A DNA stretch of 64,000 nt from Methylomonas rapida (GCF_024360925.2 NZ_CP113517.1:2480001-2544000), one strand, 5' to 3'. Positions 48,080 through 57,501 are shown, numbered from the stretch's first letter. Program-made: numbers and translations. The notes: a model not told the origin generated them from the letters alone.

Positions 48080-48677
48080 TGTTGATATTCTCGGAAGGAT
48101 TGTTATTTGGCGGTGTTACGTTGGGTTGCACGGCTTTCACGGGAGGTGGCGGCCTTTTCGCCGGCTCGGGTATTTTCCCTTGTTCTCTCGGTTTTCTCAG
48201 CATCAAGGCCTTTTCCTGCGCGCCCTGCTGCAAGATCACCCGGTCAAACTGGATCTGTTTCAGCCGCCAGCCAGAAATCATCTGCTGTTCATTCAATTTC
48301 AAAAACTTTTTCGCTTCGTTTTGTTTTCGAAACAATGCCCATTGGCGCTTGTCCCTATTATAGATGCCAATCAGCAGCCAATCATCGATTTGTCCGGTTT
48401 CCGCGGCCGTTTCCACACCGGTTTCCACGGTTTCAGCCAGGGGTTTTCGCCCTTCGATGAACAAGGGCCGCTCGACGACACCCATGAAATTGCCCGACAG
48501 CTGCTTGGGCGGCTCCAGACTGGGCAAGGGCTCGGCCTGGTAATCGGCTGCAATGGTCTGATTCAGTATCTCCTGCAGCTCGCCGCGGCTGAATTCAGCA
48601 AAACTCCACTCCACGAACAACGCGAAGAGCAAGATTGCAGCGCTGATCAATTGCCATTTGAAAAGCGTGCGATTCAT
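48069..48677 (-). CDS. Type II secretion protein GspN/GspC-like (inner-membrane linker)
   Basis: The 202-residue protein has a short cytoplasmic N-terminus, one membrane helix (LISAAILLFALFVEW), and an HR-like periplasmic domain: VVERPLFIEGRKP, WLLIGIYNRDKRQWALFRK, MISGWRLKQIQFDRVILQQG. It ends in a Pro-rich tail with no PDZ domain. This matches the GspC-like N protein placed before gspD in Xanthomonas-type xpsEFGHIJKLMND clusters. It should link the inner-membrane platform to the secretin. Confidence 0.8.
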   Translation of the reverse strand: MNRTLFKWQLISAAILLFALFVEWSFAEFSRGELQEILNQTIAADYQAEPLPSLEPPKQLSGNFMGVVERPLFIEGRKPLAETVETGVETAAETGQIDDWLLIGIYNRDKRQWALFRKQNEAKKFLKLNEQQMISGWRLKQIQFDRVILQQGAQEKALMLRKPREQGKIPEPAKRPPPPVKAVQPNVTPPNNNPSENINNDG

Positions 48678-49252
48678 TGCGTCTGCCCCCGCATGAAACT
48701 CACCACTTGAAAACTCACATTCAGCTGTCCGCTCGGGTCGATTTTATTGGTCGCTCGATTGCGTATGCCGCGCACTGGGTTGATGTCCAGTTGATCCACG
48801 ATCAATATCGGTACCGCCGTTTCCAGTGTATTAAGCACATTGACCAGGGCCTCCATGTTCGCCGTCATGCGCACTTTGACCGCGATGCGAAAGAAACCAT
48901 CCTCCAACTTGCCCGGCAAGCCCTGCGTGCTGGTCAACTGCCCCCCGGCATCGGCCACGGCGGTCTTGACGATGTTCTGCAATTCGGCGGAGGCCAATGC
49001 TTCGGTGCTGCTGGTACTGAAATAACCTTGCTCCTGGAATTGCTGCTTGATGGTCTCCAGGGCTTCGGCAACCCGCCCTTCACGACCCGCAATGGTTTGC
49101 TGGCGCTGCAGGCGAAACAGCAAGTCATTTTTTTCTTCGTGGTAGGCCAGGCCGGTCGTCAGCAACGGGAGCAAGACGGCAAAGAGAATGACGCCAATGA
49201 CGCCGAGCAATAAGCCGACAGCCAGCCAGCGCTGAAAACGGGGATCATTCAC
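48674..49252 (-). CDS. gspM: Type II secretion protein GspM-like
   Basis: GspM is an inner-membrane platform subunit paired with GspL. From GTG 49252 (NDPRFQRWLAVGLLLGVIG) the protein has 192 residues, with one membrane helix, a coiled-coil stretch (YHEEKNDLLFRLQRQQTIAG), and a ferredoxin-like C-terminus. The frame is open to 49342, but that extension overlaps gspL and is Arg-rich low-complexity, so I chose the GTG that overlaps the gspL stop. Confidence 0.85.
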   Translation of the reverse strand: MNDPRFQRWLAVGLLLGVIGVILFAVLLPLLTTGLAYHEEKNDLLFRLQRQQTIAGREGRVAEALETIKQQFQEQGYFSTSSTEALASAELQNIVKTAVADAGGQLTSTQGLPGKLEDGFFRIAVKVRMTANMEALVNVLNTLETAVPILIVDQLDINPVRGIRNRATNKIDPSGQLNVSFQVVSFMRGQTQ

Positions 49253-50444
49253 CGGCCGCCTCCTCTTCCAGGGCCGCCTCGCCCGCCGGCATGTCTTCTC
49301 CGTTGCTTGTTGCGTTGGCCGACCTATCGCTAGCAGATTCACCGTCGACAGCGTCCGTGGAAGCCGGCATCGTGATATCCATGCCGATCTGAAAACGTTC
49401 GCGCCCCGTCACCTTGTCCTGCGTCAGCGGTGAAACGAAACTGACGTTGCTGAAGAATTCAGAAGTTTCCAAGGCGGCGATCAGAGCGGATGCGGCGGGC
49501 GATTGACCTTGTATTTGCATGTGCTGGCCGGAAAACTGCATGTGCGTCAACCAGGTATCGTCGTTCAACAGATTGCTGAGCTCATTCAATACCGGCAGTA
49601 AGGCGGGCGCCTGGCGTTTGGTGTCTATCAACCTTTGCGTTTCCGTGCGCAAAGCATCGATCTCGGTTTGTTGCGCGTCGACGACCTGATTTTGTTTTTC
49701 CAATTGCCTGATGCGGGTCTTTAGACTTTCGACGGCCTGGCCTTCCATCCAGACCGGCAAAACCAGCACGCCAAACAGCAATGACAATAACAGAACACTC
49801 ATCAGCCAATGCGCGGATTGCCTCAATGTACCGCCTGTTTGGCGATAACGCTCCGGCAGCAGGTTATAGGCATTATGGTACTGCGGAAAATCCGTCGTGG
49901 TCGGCAGATAATCGACGCGTCGCGGCCGCACGCCCCATGTCTCCAGCAAGGCCAAGGGTTCATCCAGCCGTTTTTTCGGCGCGATGATCAACAATACCTG
50001 TAATTGACCGTATCCCGTGTTACCGATGAGGATCGCGCTAAAGTAAACGTGGTCCATTTTGAACGGCGTGTAGCGGTCCAGTTCGAACCCAAGGACTTGT
50101 TGCAGGTTTTCCTGTGCCGCGGCGGGCAGGAAAACCGATTTATGCAAGCCATGATCCGCCGGTAAGCGCAATACCAGTTCGGCTTTCTCGATGGCGGGAT
50201 ATTGGTTTTTCAACTGCTGATAATGACCGATGTCGGCTGGCTCGATGCGGCGTTGCGTGACGGTGTTGCCATCATCGTCATAAAACACCACATCGAAACC
50301 TTGTCCATTGGGGGTAAAAATGACATTCCCGTGTCGGTCGCGGAGCTGACGACGTAGCGCTTTCGGCGCCAGAAAGGCCAATTCCTTCCCCCACCACTGG
50401 AAAAATCCCTTCAGATCAATATCTATCGTCGTATCTAAATTCAT
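49245..50444 (-). CDS. gspL: Type II secretion protein GspL-like with PilN-type domain
   Basis: GspL connects the GspE ATPase to the platform. The 399-residue protein has a cytoplasmic actin-like part (residues about 1-220, FELDRYTPFKMDHVYF), one membrane helix (SVLLLSLLFGVLVLPVW), a coiled coil, and a PilN-like periplasmic domain (NLLNDDTWLTHMQFSGQHM). It ends in an acidic low-complexity tail (EEEAAGE). Overlaps gspK by 29 bp. Confidence 0.88.
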   Translation of the reverse strand: MNLDTTIDIDLKGFFQWWGKELAFLAPKALRRQLRDRHGNVIFTPNGQGFDVVFYDDDGNTVTQRRIEPADIGHYQQLKNQYPAIEKAELVLRLPADHGLHKSVFLPAAAQENLQQVLGFELDRYTPFKMDHVYFSAILIGNTGYGQLQVLLIIAPKKRLDEPLALLETWGVRPRRVDYLPTTTDFPQYHNAYNLLPERYRQTGGTLRQSAHWLMSVLLLSLLFGVLVLPVWMEGQAVESLKTRIRQLEKQNQVVDAQQTEIDALRTETQRLIDTKRQAPALLPVLNELSNLLNDDTWLTHMQFSGQHMQIQGQSPAASALIAALETSEFFSNVSFVSPLTQDKVTGRERFQIGMDITMPASTDAVDGESASDRSANATSNGEDMPAGEAALEEEAAGE

Positions 50445-51393
50445 CTTGAATCGTGATTACCGCGTATCCCATTGCCTCGTCGAATAACGACGGCCCTTGT
50501 ACATTTTGTTTCCAGTCGAGTATCTGATAAGGCATGTCCGCTTCGCCGCCCTGGCTTTTCACGACAACCTCCAAGCCGGCGACTGCTTCGCCATGCACCA
50601 TCGCTTCCGCAAGAATAGTATAGGTTTCGCTTTCGCCAGCCAAGCCAGCTCCAGCTTCAGCATCGCCGTTGGCTTCGCCTGTCTTCGCCAAGCGGTTTTC
50701 CAGGGCGACGTCCTGAATGTTTCGTTTTTTCAACTCACTCGCCAGCAAGCTCAATAATTCGGGACTCGCCGTGTTTATATTCACTTCCGCTTGTCCGGAA
50801 TAAAGGGTAATGAAGGGTTGTATCGCGGTGAATATCGCTTCATTCATGCCCAAGACCAATTGCAACTCCTCGAGCGTCTGAAACGCTTGGTTGCTGGGGC
50901 CGTAAGACAATCGTGCCATCTGATACTGCCGCCTTTCCGCGCCCAGCGTCCGGGTGTCGTCATCGGCATCACGCCAATCCAGGATGGCGTTCAAAAGCCG
51001 TTGTTGTTCCCAATCATCCTTGACTACCGCGGCGAGCAATGCAGTCAATTGCGTTTCGTTCGAGGTATTGATGTCGATTTTGCCGGCTTCCGACAGAATG
51101 CGTATGCGAACCTCGCTGTCTGGCTTGAGCAACCGGTACACCGTGCCATCGGCTTGCCAGCGCAGTTCCGGCTCAGTCTGAGCAAGCATGAATTGAGCCA
51201 ATATTATACCGCTTTCGGCTTGCGCCAGTGCCTCGGCATTGTTTTTCAACGCCAGGCTAACACTGTTATCCCGGCGCATCGTCATCGCAAAACTGCCGGC
51301 CATCAAAGTCAACAAGGTCAAAACCCAGAGTACGATGACCAATGCCAAACCCGACTGGGGCGAGCGAATCAAAGACATGCGCTTACTGGACAT
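50416..51393 (-). CDS. gspK: Type II secretion minor pseudopilin GspK
   Basis: GspK caps the pseudopilus tip. The 325-residue protein has a prepilin leader SPQSGLALVIVLWVLTLLT, in which the Glu+5 of ordinary pilins is absent, as is normal for GspK. The large alpha domain has AGKIDINTSNETQLTALLAA and VNINTASPELLSLLA, helix-hairpin-like repeats typical of the family. A second ATG five codons downstream (MSLIRSPQ) is an alternative start. Confidence 0.93.
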   Translation of the reverse strand: MSSKRMSLIRSPQSGLALVIVLWVLTLLTLMAGSFAMTMRRDNSVSLALKNNAEALAQAESGIILAQFMLAQTEPELRWQADGTVYRLLKPDSEVRIRILSEAGKIDINTSNETQLTALLAAVVKDDWEQQRLLNAILDWRDADDDTRTLGAERRQYQMARLSYGPSNQAFQTLEELQLVLGMNEAIFTAIQPFITLYSGQAEVNINTASPELLSLLASELKKRNIQDVALENRLAKTGEANGDAEAGAGLAGESETYTILAEAMVHGEAVAGLEVVVKSQGGEADMPYQILDWKQNVQGPSLFDEAMGYAVITIQDEFRYDDRY

Positions 51394-52063
51394 CGTCGCT
51401 CGTTTCGCCTTCGGCTACCGCCTCCGGGGTGGCAAGTTGTGTGATTTTTACCGGGAACACCATTTCGGGCCAATAACTACCATCGGCGAGAATGATGGAA
51501 ACCTTGATCAGACTGGGCAAGCGATCGGCCAAGGTCCATTCATCGCGCCACTGCAACTCGGCGACATCCTCTGTTTTACCGAAATAAGAAAATCGTAATT
51601 CCTCGATATTTTCCAGCAAGATTTCCGGCCGCGCGGGTGTCGCATCGACTTCCGCATCGGCATCGGCCTGACGATAAGGCGTTAGGTTTACCCATAAGGT
51701 TGAAGGATCGTCGGGAGCCAAGGTTATCGTGAAAATCTGCAATCCTTTACGGGCGGAACTGGCGGGTAATGCCGCCACGAAACGCAGGCTCTGCATCAAG
51801 CCCTGGAAGGCCTGCTGGCCATCGGCTGCCTGATCGCCCCGCTCATCCAGCATTGGTACCGGACGAATAGTCGTCAGGTGGCGCTTGAAAAACTGGTAAA
51901 CGACGGCCTTGTTATTCAGTGCGGAAACCTTGCTTTCGCCGGCGTTCCAGCTCTCGGCCGCGATACGCAAACTGGCGAACAGCAAAACCACCATGACGCT
52001 CAACAGTGTCATGGCGATCAATACTTCTATCAATGTGAAACCGTTATCGCGAACCGACTTCAC
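51383..52063 (-). CDS. gspJ: Type II secretion minor pseudopilin GspJ
   Basis: GspJ is a minor pseudopilin of the tip complex. The 226-residue protein has the prepilin peptidase site DNGFTLIEVLIAMTLLSVM with Glu+5. The rest is a beta-rich globular domain. Overlaps gspI by 4 bp and gspK by 11 bp. Confidence 0.93.
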   Translation of the reverse strand: MKSVRDNGFTLIEVLIAMTLLSVMVVLLFASLRIAAESWNAGESKVSALNNKAVVYQFFKRHLTTIRPVPMLDERGDQAADGQQAFQGLMQSLRFVAALPASSARKGLQIFTITLAPDDPSTLWVNLTPYRQADADAEVDATPARPEILLENIEELRFSYFGKTEDVAELQWRDEWTLADRLPSLIKVSIILADGSYWPEMVFPVKITQLATPEAVAEGETSDDVQ

Positions 52064-52494
52064 AAGGCCGGTTCCCGGAATAGCTTGAGCGCGTGCAATT
52101 CCAGCGCACGCTGATTGTCGTCATCCTCGCCCCAACTCACCCTCACCTTGACGGCCATCAATTGCAGCGGAATCGGTGCTTGGTCTTGTTCCTGCTCGGG
52201 CCGGGAACCGAATCTTTTGCCGATGAACGCGGGCCCCGCGACCGGCTCCATTCTGACGAGCCAATCGTATTTATCGCCTTCGGTCCCGTAAAACTCGCCG
52301 CTCTGCAACGGCGTTTCCACGCCCAGTCGCGCCATCAGTGATTCGGCGATTTGAACCGCCAAGGTGTATTCCTCGGATACGACAGCCGCATTGACGCCGG
52401 AACCAAAGATGCGAAGCACGATGGTCAACGCCACTGCCATGATGGCGAAGGCCACCAAAATCTCCAGCAAGGAAAAGCCTTTATACTTGCGCAT
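52060..52494 (-). CDS. gspI: Type II secretion minor pseudopilin GspI
   Basis: GspI nucleates the pseudopilus tip with GspJ and GspK. From ATG 52494 (MRKYKGFSLLEILVAFAIMA) it is 144 residues with a normal short leader and Glu+5. An upstream in-frame start at 52527 would give an unusual 18-residue leader and deep overlap with gspH, so it is less likely. Confidence 0.92.
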   Translation of the reverse strand: MRKYKGFSLLEILVAFAIMAVALTIVLRIFGSGVNAAVVSEEYTLAVQIAESLMARLGVETPLQSGEFYGTEGDKYDWLVRMEPVAGPAFIGKRFGSRPEQEQDQAPIPLQLMAVKVRVSWGEDDDNQRALELHALKLFREPAL

Positions 52495-52993
52495 CGACAG
52501 CCTGCCGTGCCACAAAAAATCGAGCAATGCCGGGGATCTTTACAGAAGATATGACGACAGCGCCGGTGATCCAGTTGACATCGATGCGGCGGACTTGCCG
52601 GCCCCATTCCAGGGTAATGCGGCCACCGGTCGAGGAACCGTCCGGGAAAAACCGAATGCTACCTTCCCGCTCTTCGCTGAATTCCTCCTCGGCGACGGTC
52701 AGCGAAATCTCGATTTGCGCATCCAGTTGGTAGACTTTGTCACGATTACTGATGCGATAACTGTTACCGTCCAGATTGACCGCCACACTGACAGGCTTGC
52801 GAGTCACCAGGGCCTGGCCATGGGCATAACGCAAGGCCGATGCGATGTCCCTTGCGGCTGCCTGCAAGCGGGTGCCTGGATTGCCGGAAGAAATATTGCT
52901 GCCGACGACCGCAAAGCCCAGCACGCTGATCAACAAGACGATGATCAGCTCCAGCAACGTAAAGCCTTGTTGGCTCTGAACCGCAAACGGCAC
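52481..52993 (-). CDS. gspH: Type II secretion minor pseudopilin GspH
   Basis: The 170-residue protein has the leader MPFAVQSQQG followed by FTLLELIIVLLISVLGFA, with the G/F cleavage site and Glu+5. The rest is a beta-rich domain containing GRITLEWGRQVRRIDV. It lies 6 bp after gspG and overlaps gspI. Confidence 0.92.
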   Translation of the reverse strand: MPFAVQSQQGFTLLELIIVLLISVLGFAVVGSNISSGNPGTRLQAAARDIASALRYAHGQALVTRKPVSVAVNLDGNSYRISNRDKVYQLDAQIEISLTVAEEEFSEEREGSIRFFPDGSSTGGRITLEWGRQVRRIDVNWITGAVVISSVKIPGIARFFVARQAVDAQV

Positions 52994-52999
52994 GGAGCA

Positions 53000-53425
53000 T
53001 CATTCCCAGCTATTGATATCCTGATCCTCGCCCTCGCCGCCTTCTTTTTCATCGGCGCCGTAGCTGAACAAATCGAAACTGCCGTGCTGGCCGGGATAGA
53101 CATAGTGATAATCGTTCATCCAGGGGTCTTGCGGAATTTTTTCCTTACGCAAATACGGCCCATTCCAGCGCTTGGCGTCGGACGGTTTTTCGACCAACGC
53201 GCTCAGACCTTGTTGCTGGGTGGGATAGCGACCTTCATCCAATTTATACATATCCAGTGCCGCCGCCAGATCCTCGATTTGGACTTTGGCGGCCTTGGTT
53301 TTGGAAGCGCCCATGTGTTTCATCACTTGCGGGCCGACGATACCGGCCAAAAGCGCGATGATCCCCAAAACCACCAACAGTTCCAGCAAGGTAAAACCGC
53401 GCGAGCGGCGGATAGTGTGTTGCAT
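53000..53425 (-). CDS. gspG: Type II secretion major pseudopilin GspG
   Basis: GspG builds the pseudopilus shaft. From ATG 53425 (MQHTIRRSRGFTLLELLVVL) it has 141 residues, a prepilin site RG/FTLLE, and the GspG signature block DEGRYPTQQQGLSALVEKP and WNGPYLRKEKIPQDPW, plus a calcium-loop-like acidic C-terminus (EGGEGEDQDINSWE). A start 36 bp upstream (53461) overlaps gspF and is less likely. Confidence 0.96.
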   Translation of the reverse strand: MQHTIRRSRGFTLLELLVVLGIIALLAGIVGPQVMKHMGASKTKAAKVQIEDLAAALDMYKLDEGRYPTQQQGLSALVEKPSDAKRWNGPYLRKEKIPQDPWMNDYHYVYPGQHGSFDLFSYGADEKEGGEGEDQDINSWE

Positions 53426-53438
53426 GATTGCTCCTCCT

Positions 53439-54656
53439 TTAGACGGCAAGATCGTTGACACTCAAAATGGCTAATAAAATGGAAACAATGATGCCGGCGA
53501 TCATCAAGCCCAGGGAAATGATCAAGGCGGGCTCCAATAACGCCAGCATGCGCTGTATCGTCGTTTTCAGTTGTTTGTCGTAAATCACCGCGACCCGCAT
53601 CAGCATTTCCTCCAGCCGGCCTGTTTCCTCGCCCATTTTAATCATTTGCACGGCCAATTTGGGAAACAGGTTTTGCTTGGACAGCGCTTCCGACATGGTG
53701 CGTCCCTGTTTCAGTTGATCTTCCGCGTCCGCGAGCAAGTCCGCCAGGACACCATTCGTCACGGTTTCACGCACGATACCCAGGGATTTGAGGATGGACA
53801 CGCCGTTACCCAGCAAGGTACCGAAGGTACGGCTGAAATTGGCGGTTTCCATATTGATGACGATAGCGCCGAACAAGGGCAGCCGCAAAAAACGTCCGTC
53901 CCATGCCTTTTTACTGACCGGATTGGCCAATTGCGCCTTCATGAACTGCACGCCCCCCATTATCAGCAACAGCAGCAACCACCAGTAACTTTGCAGAAAC
54001 TCGGCCAACCCGACCACGATTTGGGTCGGAAGCGGCAGTGCTTGCCCCGCGCTTTCAAACATTTCCTTGAACTGCGGCACCACAAAGGTCAGCATCACGA
54101 ACAACGAAACCAGAGACATCACCAACAAAATGGCGGGATAAATCAACGCCGTACTGACGGTATCCTTGAGCTCCTGACTGCGTTCCATATAATCGCCAAG
54201 GCGTTGCAACACCCCGCCCAGATTGCCGCCCATTTCGCCAGCGCGGATCATGTTCAAATAGAATTTGGAAAACACCTCGCCCTGACTCTCCAAGGCATCG
54301 GCCAGAGCCTTGCCAGCCTTGACCTTTTCCAGCACATTGGCGACCAATTTATGCAACTTGGCATTTTCCTCGGTCAATTGCAGCAAAATCGTCAATGATC
54401 TGTCCAGCGGCAAGCCGGATTCCAACAGCGTCGCCAGTTCACCCGTCAACATGCCGATTTCCTTGTAAGACAGGCGCAAGGCCGCTGACTTGAGCCTGAA
54501 ACCCAGAAAGGTCTGGTCCTTGGCTGGCTCGATGCGAATCGGAATCAGACCCTGATTTTGCAGTTCCAGCAGCAAGGCTTGCTCATCCTTGGCGTCGCGC
54601 ACGCCCTCTTCGGCCAAACCCTGGTTGTTGACGACTTTGTAGGAATACAGTGGCAT
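53439..54656 (-). CDS. gspF: Type II secretion inner-membrane protein GspF
   Basis: GspF is the multi-span platform protein that couples the ATPase to pseudopilus growth. The 405-residue protein has two repeated cytoplasmic domains, e.g. LTGELATLLESGLPLDRSLT and SRTFGTLLGNGVSILKSLGI, and three membrane helices. It is the first gene of the visible gsp unit. No gspE is adjacent; upstream are hflC and hflK. Confidence 0.96.
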   Translation of the reverse strand: MPLYSYKVVNNQGLAEEGVRDAKDEQALLLELQNQGLIPIRIEPAKDQTFLGFRLKSAALRLSYKEIGMLTGELATLLESGLPLDRSLTILLQLTEENAKLHKLVANVLEKVKAGKALADALESQGEVFSKFYLNMIRAGEMGGNLGGVLQRLGDYMERSQELKDTVSTALIYPAILLVMSLVSLFVMLTFVVPQFKEMFESAGQALPLPTQIVVGLAEFLQSYWWLLLLLIMGGVQFMKAQLANPVSKKAWDGRFLRLPLFGAIVINMETANFSRTFGTLLGNGVSILKSLGIVRETVTNGVLADLLADAEDQLKQGRTMSEALSKQNLFPKLAVQMIKMGEETGRLEEMLMRVAVIYDKQLKTTIQRMLALLEPALIISLGLMIAGIIVSILLAILSVNDLAV

Positions 54657-54674
54657 GGAAAAAAAATGAATGAC

Positions 54675-54699
54675 GATAAAAGACTACAACCGTGTAGTC
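54675..54699 (-). terminator. Possible terminator after hflC
   Basis: GACTACA (54682-54688) and TGTAGTC (54693-54699) form a 7-bp stem with a 4-nt loop. On the minus strand it is followed by TTTTATCG. It lies in the 96-bp gap between hflC and gspF. The stem is short and the U-tract only four bases, so it may be leaky. Confidence 0.5.
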
Positions 54700-54752
54700 C
54701 TGGTGCGTTTGCCAGAAGGTTTTTTATCTGCCCGATTGGGCATATTTTAGCC

Positions 54753-55712
54753 TCATTCTTTTGGCACTCTCTTCAATAAATCAAACAATTCGCTGTTGGT
54801 CGAAATCACGATGCTGGTATCGCCATCGATCACTTTGCGGTAAGTTTCCATGCTCTTCAGAAAGTTGTAAAACTTCGCGGCTTCCGGCTTCTGCCCGTAA
54901 GCCCTGGCATAGATCTCGGTGGCCTTGGCGTCGGCTTCGCCCTGGATTTCCTGCACCCGCTTGTAGGCCGTCGAACGAATTTCATTGATGTCACGCTCCC
55001 GGTTGCCATTGATCCTCGCCGCCTCTCCTTCGCCTTCGGAACGGAAGCGTTGCGCAATCTGCAAGCGTTCGCTGATCATGCGTTGATAAATACGCTCCAG
55101 CACCTGCTGGTTGTAATTGATGCGCTTGAGACGCACGTCCAGCAACTCGATGCCGAATTCCTCCAGCTTGGGGGCCGCGGCATCGTAGACGTCCTGTTCG
55201 ATTTTCGCCCGGCCAACGCGAATAGGCCGCAGCTGGCCCAAAGTGCCCTCGCCCGCCAAATTACCCAAGCTTTCATCCATCACCGGTTTGCGTTCCTTCT
55301 CGGTCCGCACCACTTCGATCAACTCGTGGCGGGCGATGGCGGTGCGGGTTTCGCTCCCCAAAATATCCTCGAGCCGAGATTGCGCGCTGCGTTCGTCGCG
55401 CAGACGCAAGTAATAGCGCATCGGATCGGTAATCCGCCAACGGGCAAAGGTATCGACCTGCACATACGTCTTATCCTTGGTCGACATTTCCACCATCGGC
55501 CCGTCCCAAGCCAGATAGCGCTTGTCGAAACTGTTGACTTGTTGCACGAACGGCAGTTTGAAGTGCAGGCCGGGGTCCGTCACCGGGTCGCCGATAGGCC
55601 GGCCGAATTGAGTGATGATGACTTGTTCGGCTTGATTGACCGTGTAGGCCGACAAAAACAAGCCGAGCAAAATAATGGCAAGCAAACCGCCCGTGGTCGC
55701 GGAAAGTTTCAT
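54753..55712 (-). CDS. hflC: FtsH protease modulator HflC
   Basis: HflC is a membrane-anchored SPFH/band 7 protein that forms the periplasmic HflKC cage around FtsH. The 319-residue protein has an N-terminal helix (GGLLAIILLGLFLSAYTV), the band 7 domain (QVDTFARWRITDPMRYYLRL), and a long helical stretch (RISERLQIAQRF-like, then EGEAARINGNRERDINEI) before KVIDGDTSIVISTNSELFDL. Overlaps hflK by 4 bp (ATGG context). Confidence 0.95.
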   Translation of the reverse strand: MKLSATTGGLLAIILLGLFLSAYTVNQAEQVIITQFGRPIGDPVTDPGLHFKLPFVQQVNSFDKRYLAWDGPMVEMSTKDKTYVQVDTFARWRITDPMRYYLRLRDERSAQSRLEDILGSETRTAIARHELIEVVRTEKERKPVMDESLGNLAGEGTLGQLRPIRVGRAKIEQDVYDAAAPKLEEFGIELLDVRLKRINYNQQVLERIYQRMISERLQIAQRFRSEGEGEAARINGNRERDINEIRSTAYKRVQEIQGEADAKATEIYARAYGQKPEAAKFYNFLKSMETYRKVIDGDTSIVISTNSELFDLLKRVPKE

Positions 55713-56686
55713 GGCGCTACCCCCAGCGGTTTGTCGGAAAACGGCAGCATCGGCAAGATTTGTTGCACGGTATCATCAACGATGATTTGCTGCCTGGCTT
55801 GCGGCAATACTTCACCCAGCGTTTCCAGATAAATACGGTCCCGGGTGACTTCCGGGGCTTTCAGGTATTGTGCCAACACCTGATTGAAGGCGGCGACATC
55901 ACCCTCGGCTTCATTGATGCGTTTGAAACGATAGCCTTCGGCGGCGCGTATGGCCTGATCGGCTTCGCCACGCGCCCTGGGTACGGCTTTGTTGTATTCG
56001 CCATTGGCGATGTTGATGGCGTTTTCCTTGTCCTGCTGGGCACGGTTCACTTCATTGAACGAAGGCTGAACCGGCACCGGGGGATTGACGTTTTTGAGCT
56101 GCACTTGATTGATGGATACGCCGAGGTTATAGCGCTGGGCCAGTTCGCGCATGCCAGCCAGTGCAGAGTCTTCGATTTCCTGGCGACCGATGGTAATGAT
56201 TTCATCGACGGTCCTGTCACCGACTATTTCGCGCATCACGGATTCCGAAATATCCCGTAGCGTCAGGCCGGGATCGCGTACATCGAACAAATATTTTTCG
56301 GGATCGGTTATCCGGTATTGCACTATCCATTCGACCAGAGCCGAATTCAGATCGCCGGTGACCATCGATCTTTCCAGCTCGGGTTCGTCGCTGGCCTGAT
56401 CGCGATTGGTGAAACCAGGCGTGGTAAAACCGAATTCCAATTTTTGCTGGCGCTGGGTCGGGACTTCGATGACGGCATCGACGCCGAACGGAATCTTGAA
56501 ATGCAAACCGGAAGGCACTTTGTCGATATACCGGCCAAAACGCAGCAAGACACCCTCCGACTCCGCCGGGATCGTATAAAACGACATATTCAGCCCTATC
56601 AGCAACAATAAGAGTAGAAAGATAGACTGAGGCGACAAGGGCCAGGCCATGCTGAAACGCTGAAACCATATCTTAGGATCGTTCAT
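55709..56686 (-). CDS. hflK: FtsH protease modulator HflK
   Basis: HflK partners HflC in controlling FtsH. The 325-residue protein has one N-terminal helix, the band 7 domain (ESEGVLLRFGRYIDKVPSGL, VQYRITDPEKYLFDVRDP), and a coiled-coil region (YNKAVPRARGEADQAIRAAE). It is shorter than E. coli HflK mainly because the Gly-rich N-terminal extension is missing. Confidence 0.95.
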   Translation of the reverse strand: MNDPKIWFQRFSMAWPLSPQSIFLLLLLLIGLNMSFYTIPAESEGVLLRFGRYIDKVPSGLHFKIPFGVDAVIEVPTQRQQKLEFGFTTPGFTNRDQASDEPELERSMVTGDLNSALVEWIVQYRITDPEKYLFDVRDPGLTLRDISESVMREIVGDRTVDEIITIGRQEIEDSALAGMRELAQRYNLGVSINQVQLKNVNPPVPVQPSFNEVNRAQQDKENAINIANGEYNKAVPRARGEADQAIRAAEGYRFKRINEAEGDVAAFNQVLAQYLKAPEVTRDRIYLETLGEVLPQARQQIIVDDTVQQILPMLPFSDKPLGVAP

Positions 56687-56755
56687 GCAAACCTCCGTAC
56701 CTCAAATGGAATCAGCACCCGAAGCGAGCGAAAAGCGCACTCCGGGCCTCCAGCA

Positions 56756-57235
56756 TCAGTGATGATGACCACCCGCGCCGTGAATATGGCCATGCGCCAG
56801 TTCATCGGCGGTAGCCGGTCTGACATCGACCACTTCGACCGCAAAATTCAGGGTTTCTCCGGCCAAGGGATGATTGCCGTCTATGGTCACATCGTCGCCG
56901 TTGATGTCGGTCACCGTGATGATGCCGGCGCCATGGCTCACGTCGGCGTGAAACTGCATACCCACCTCGACATCCATGCCTTCGAACATTTTCTTGGAAA
57001 CCACTTGCACCATATCCGGCACCAGTTCGCCGTAAGCTTCGGCCGGCGGAATGGAAACATCGAACTTGTCGCCGACGGACTTGCCGGTCAAAGCCGCTTC
57101 CAAGCCAGAAATGATGTTGCCGGCACCATGCAAATACACCAACGGCTCTTCACCGCGGGAACTGTCCAACTGTTCTCCGACATCGTTGGTTAGGGTATAG
57201 TGTATGGAAACAGCTGTTTTATCAGTGATTTGCAT
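56756..57235 (-). CDS. slyD: FKBP-type peptidyl-prolyl isomerase SlyD
   Basis: SlyD is a cytoplasmic PPIase/chaperone also linked to nickel handling. The 159-residue protein has the FKBP fold split by an insert-in-flap domain (VSKKMFEGMDVEVGMQFHAD), NPLAGETLNFAVEVV-like (here NHPLAGETLNF), and a His-rich tail (HGHIHGAGGHHH) for metal binding. It lies upstream of hflK, with a 69-bp gap. Confidence 0.95.
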   Translation of the reverse strand: MQITDKTAVSIHYTLTNDVGEQLDSSRGEEPLVYLHGAGNIISGLEAALTGKSVGDKFDVSIPPAEAYGELVPDMVQVVSKKMFEGMDVEVGMQFHADVSHGAGIITVTDINGDDVTIDGNHPLAGETLNFAVEVVDVRPATADELAHGHIHGAGGHHH

Positions 57236-57316
57236 AAATGCCTTTTTGCTTTTAGGAAAAAAGCCATTATAACCTCATCCCGGAAACGCTTGTCACCTTA
57301 ACGAGTGATACGCCGA

Positions 57317-57501
57317 CATCCCAACAATTGGCATTATATGGCATTGGTCATGGTGGGAACCTTGTTTTTGGTCAAGCAGAAAAAAAGCGGGGCGCCAGCA
57401 GTGTTCCATGTTGTCATTCAACGATTTTAGTGACGGCGCTGAAACATCTGCTACCTCGTCGCCAACTAACCGCAGAGGAATTGGCGGACATTATCAACTA
57501 G
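57317..57501 (+). pseudogene. C-terminal relic of a transposase
   Basis: Two consecutive plus-strand frames match the end of a DDE transposase. RHPNNWHYMALVMVGTLFLV (57317 on) has the W-H-x-x-ALVM motif of IS701/IS4-type C-termini. A frameshift near the stop at 57426-57431 leads to LKHLLPRRQLTAEELADIIN, ending TAG 57499-57501. It is too short and shifted to be active. Family assignment is from motif memory only. Confidence 0.55.
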
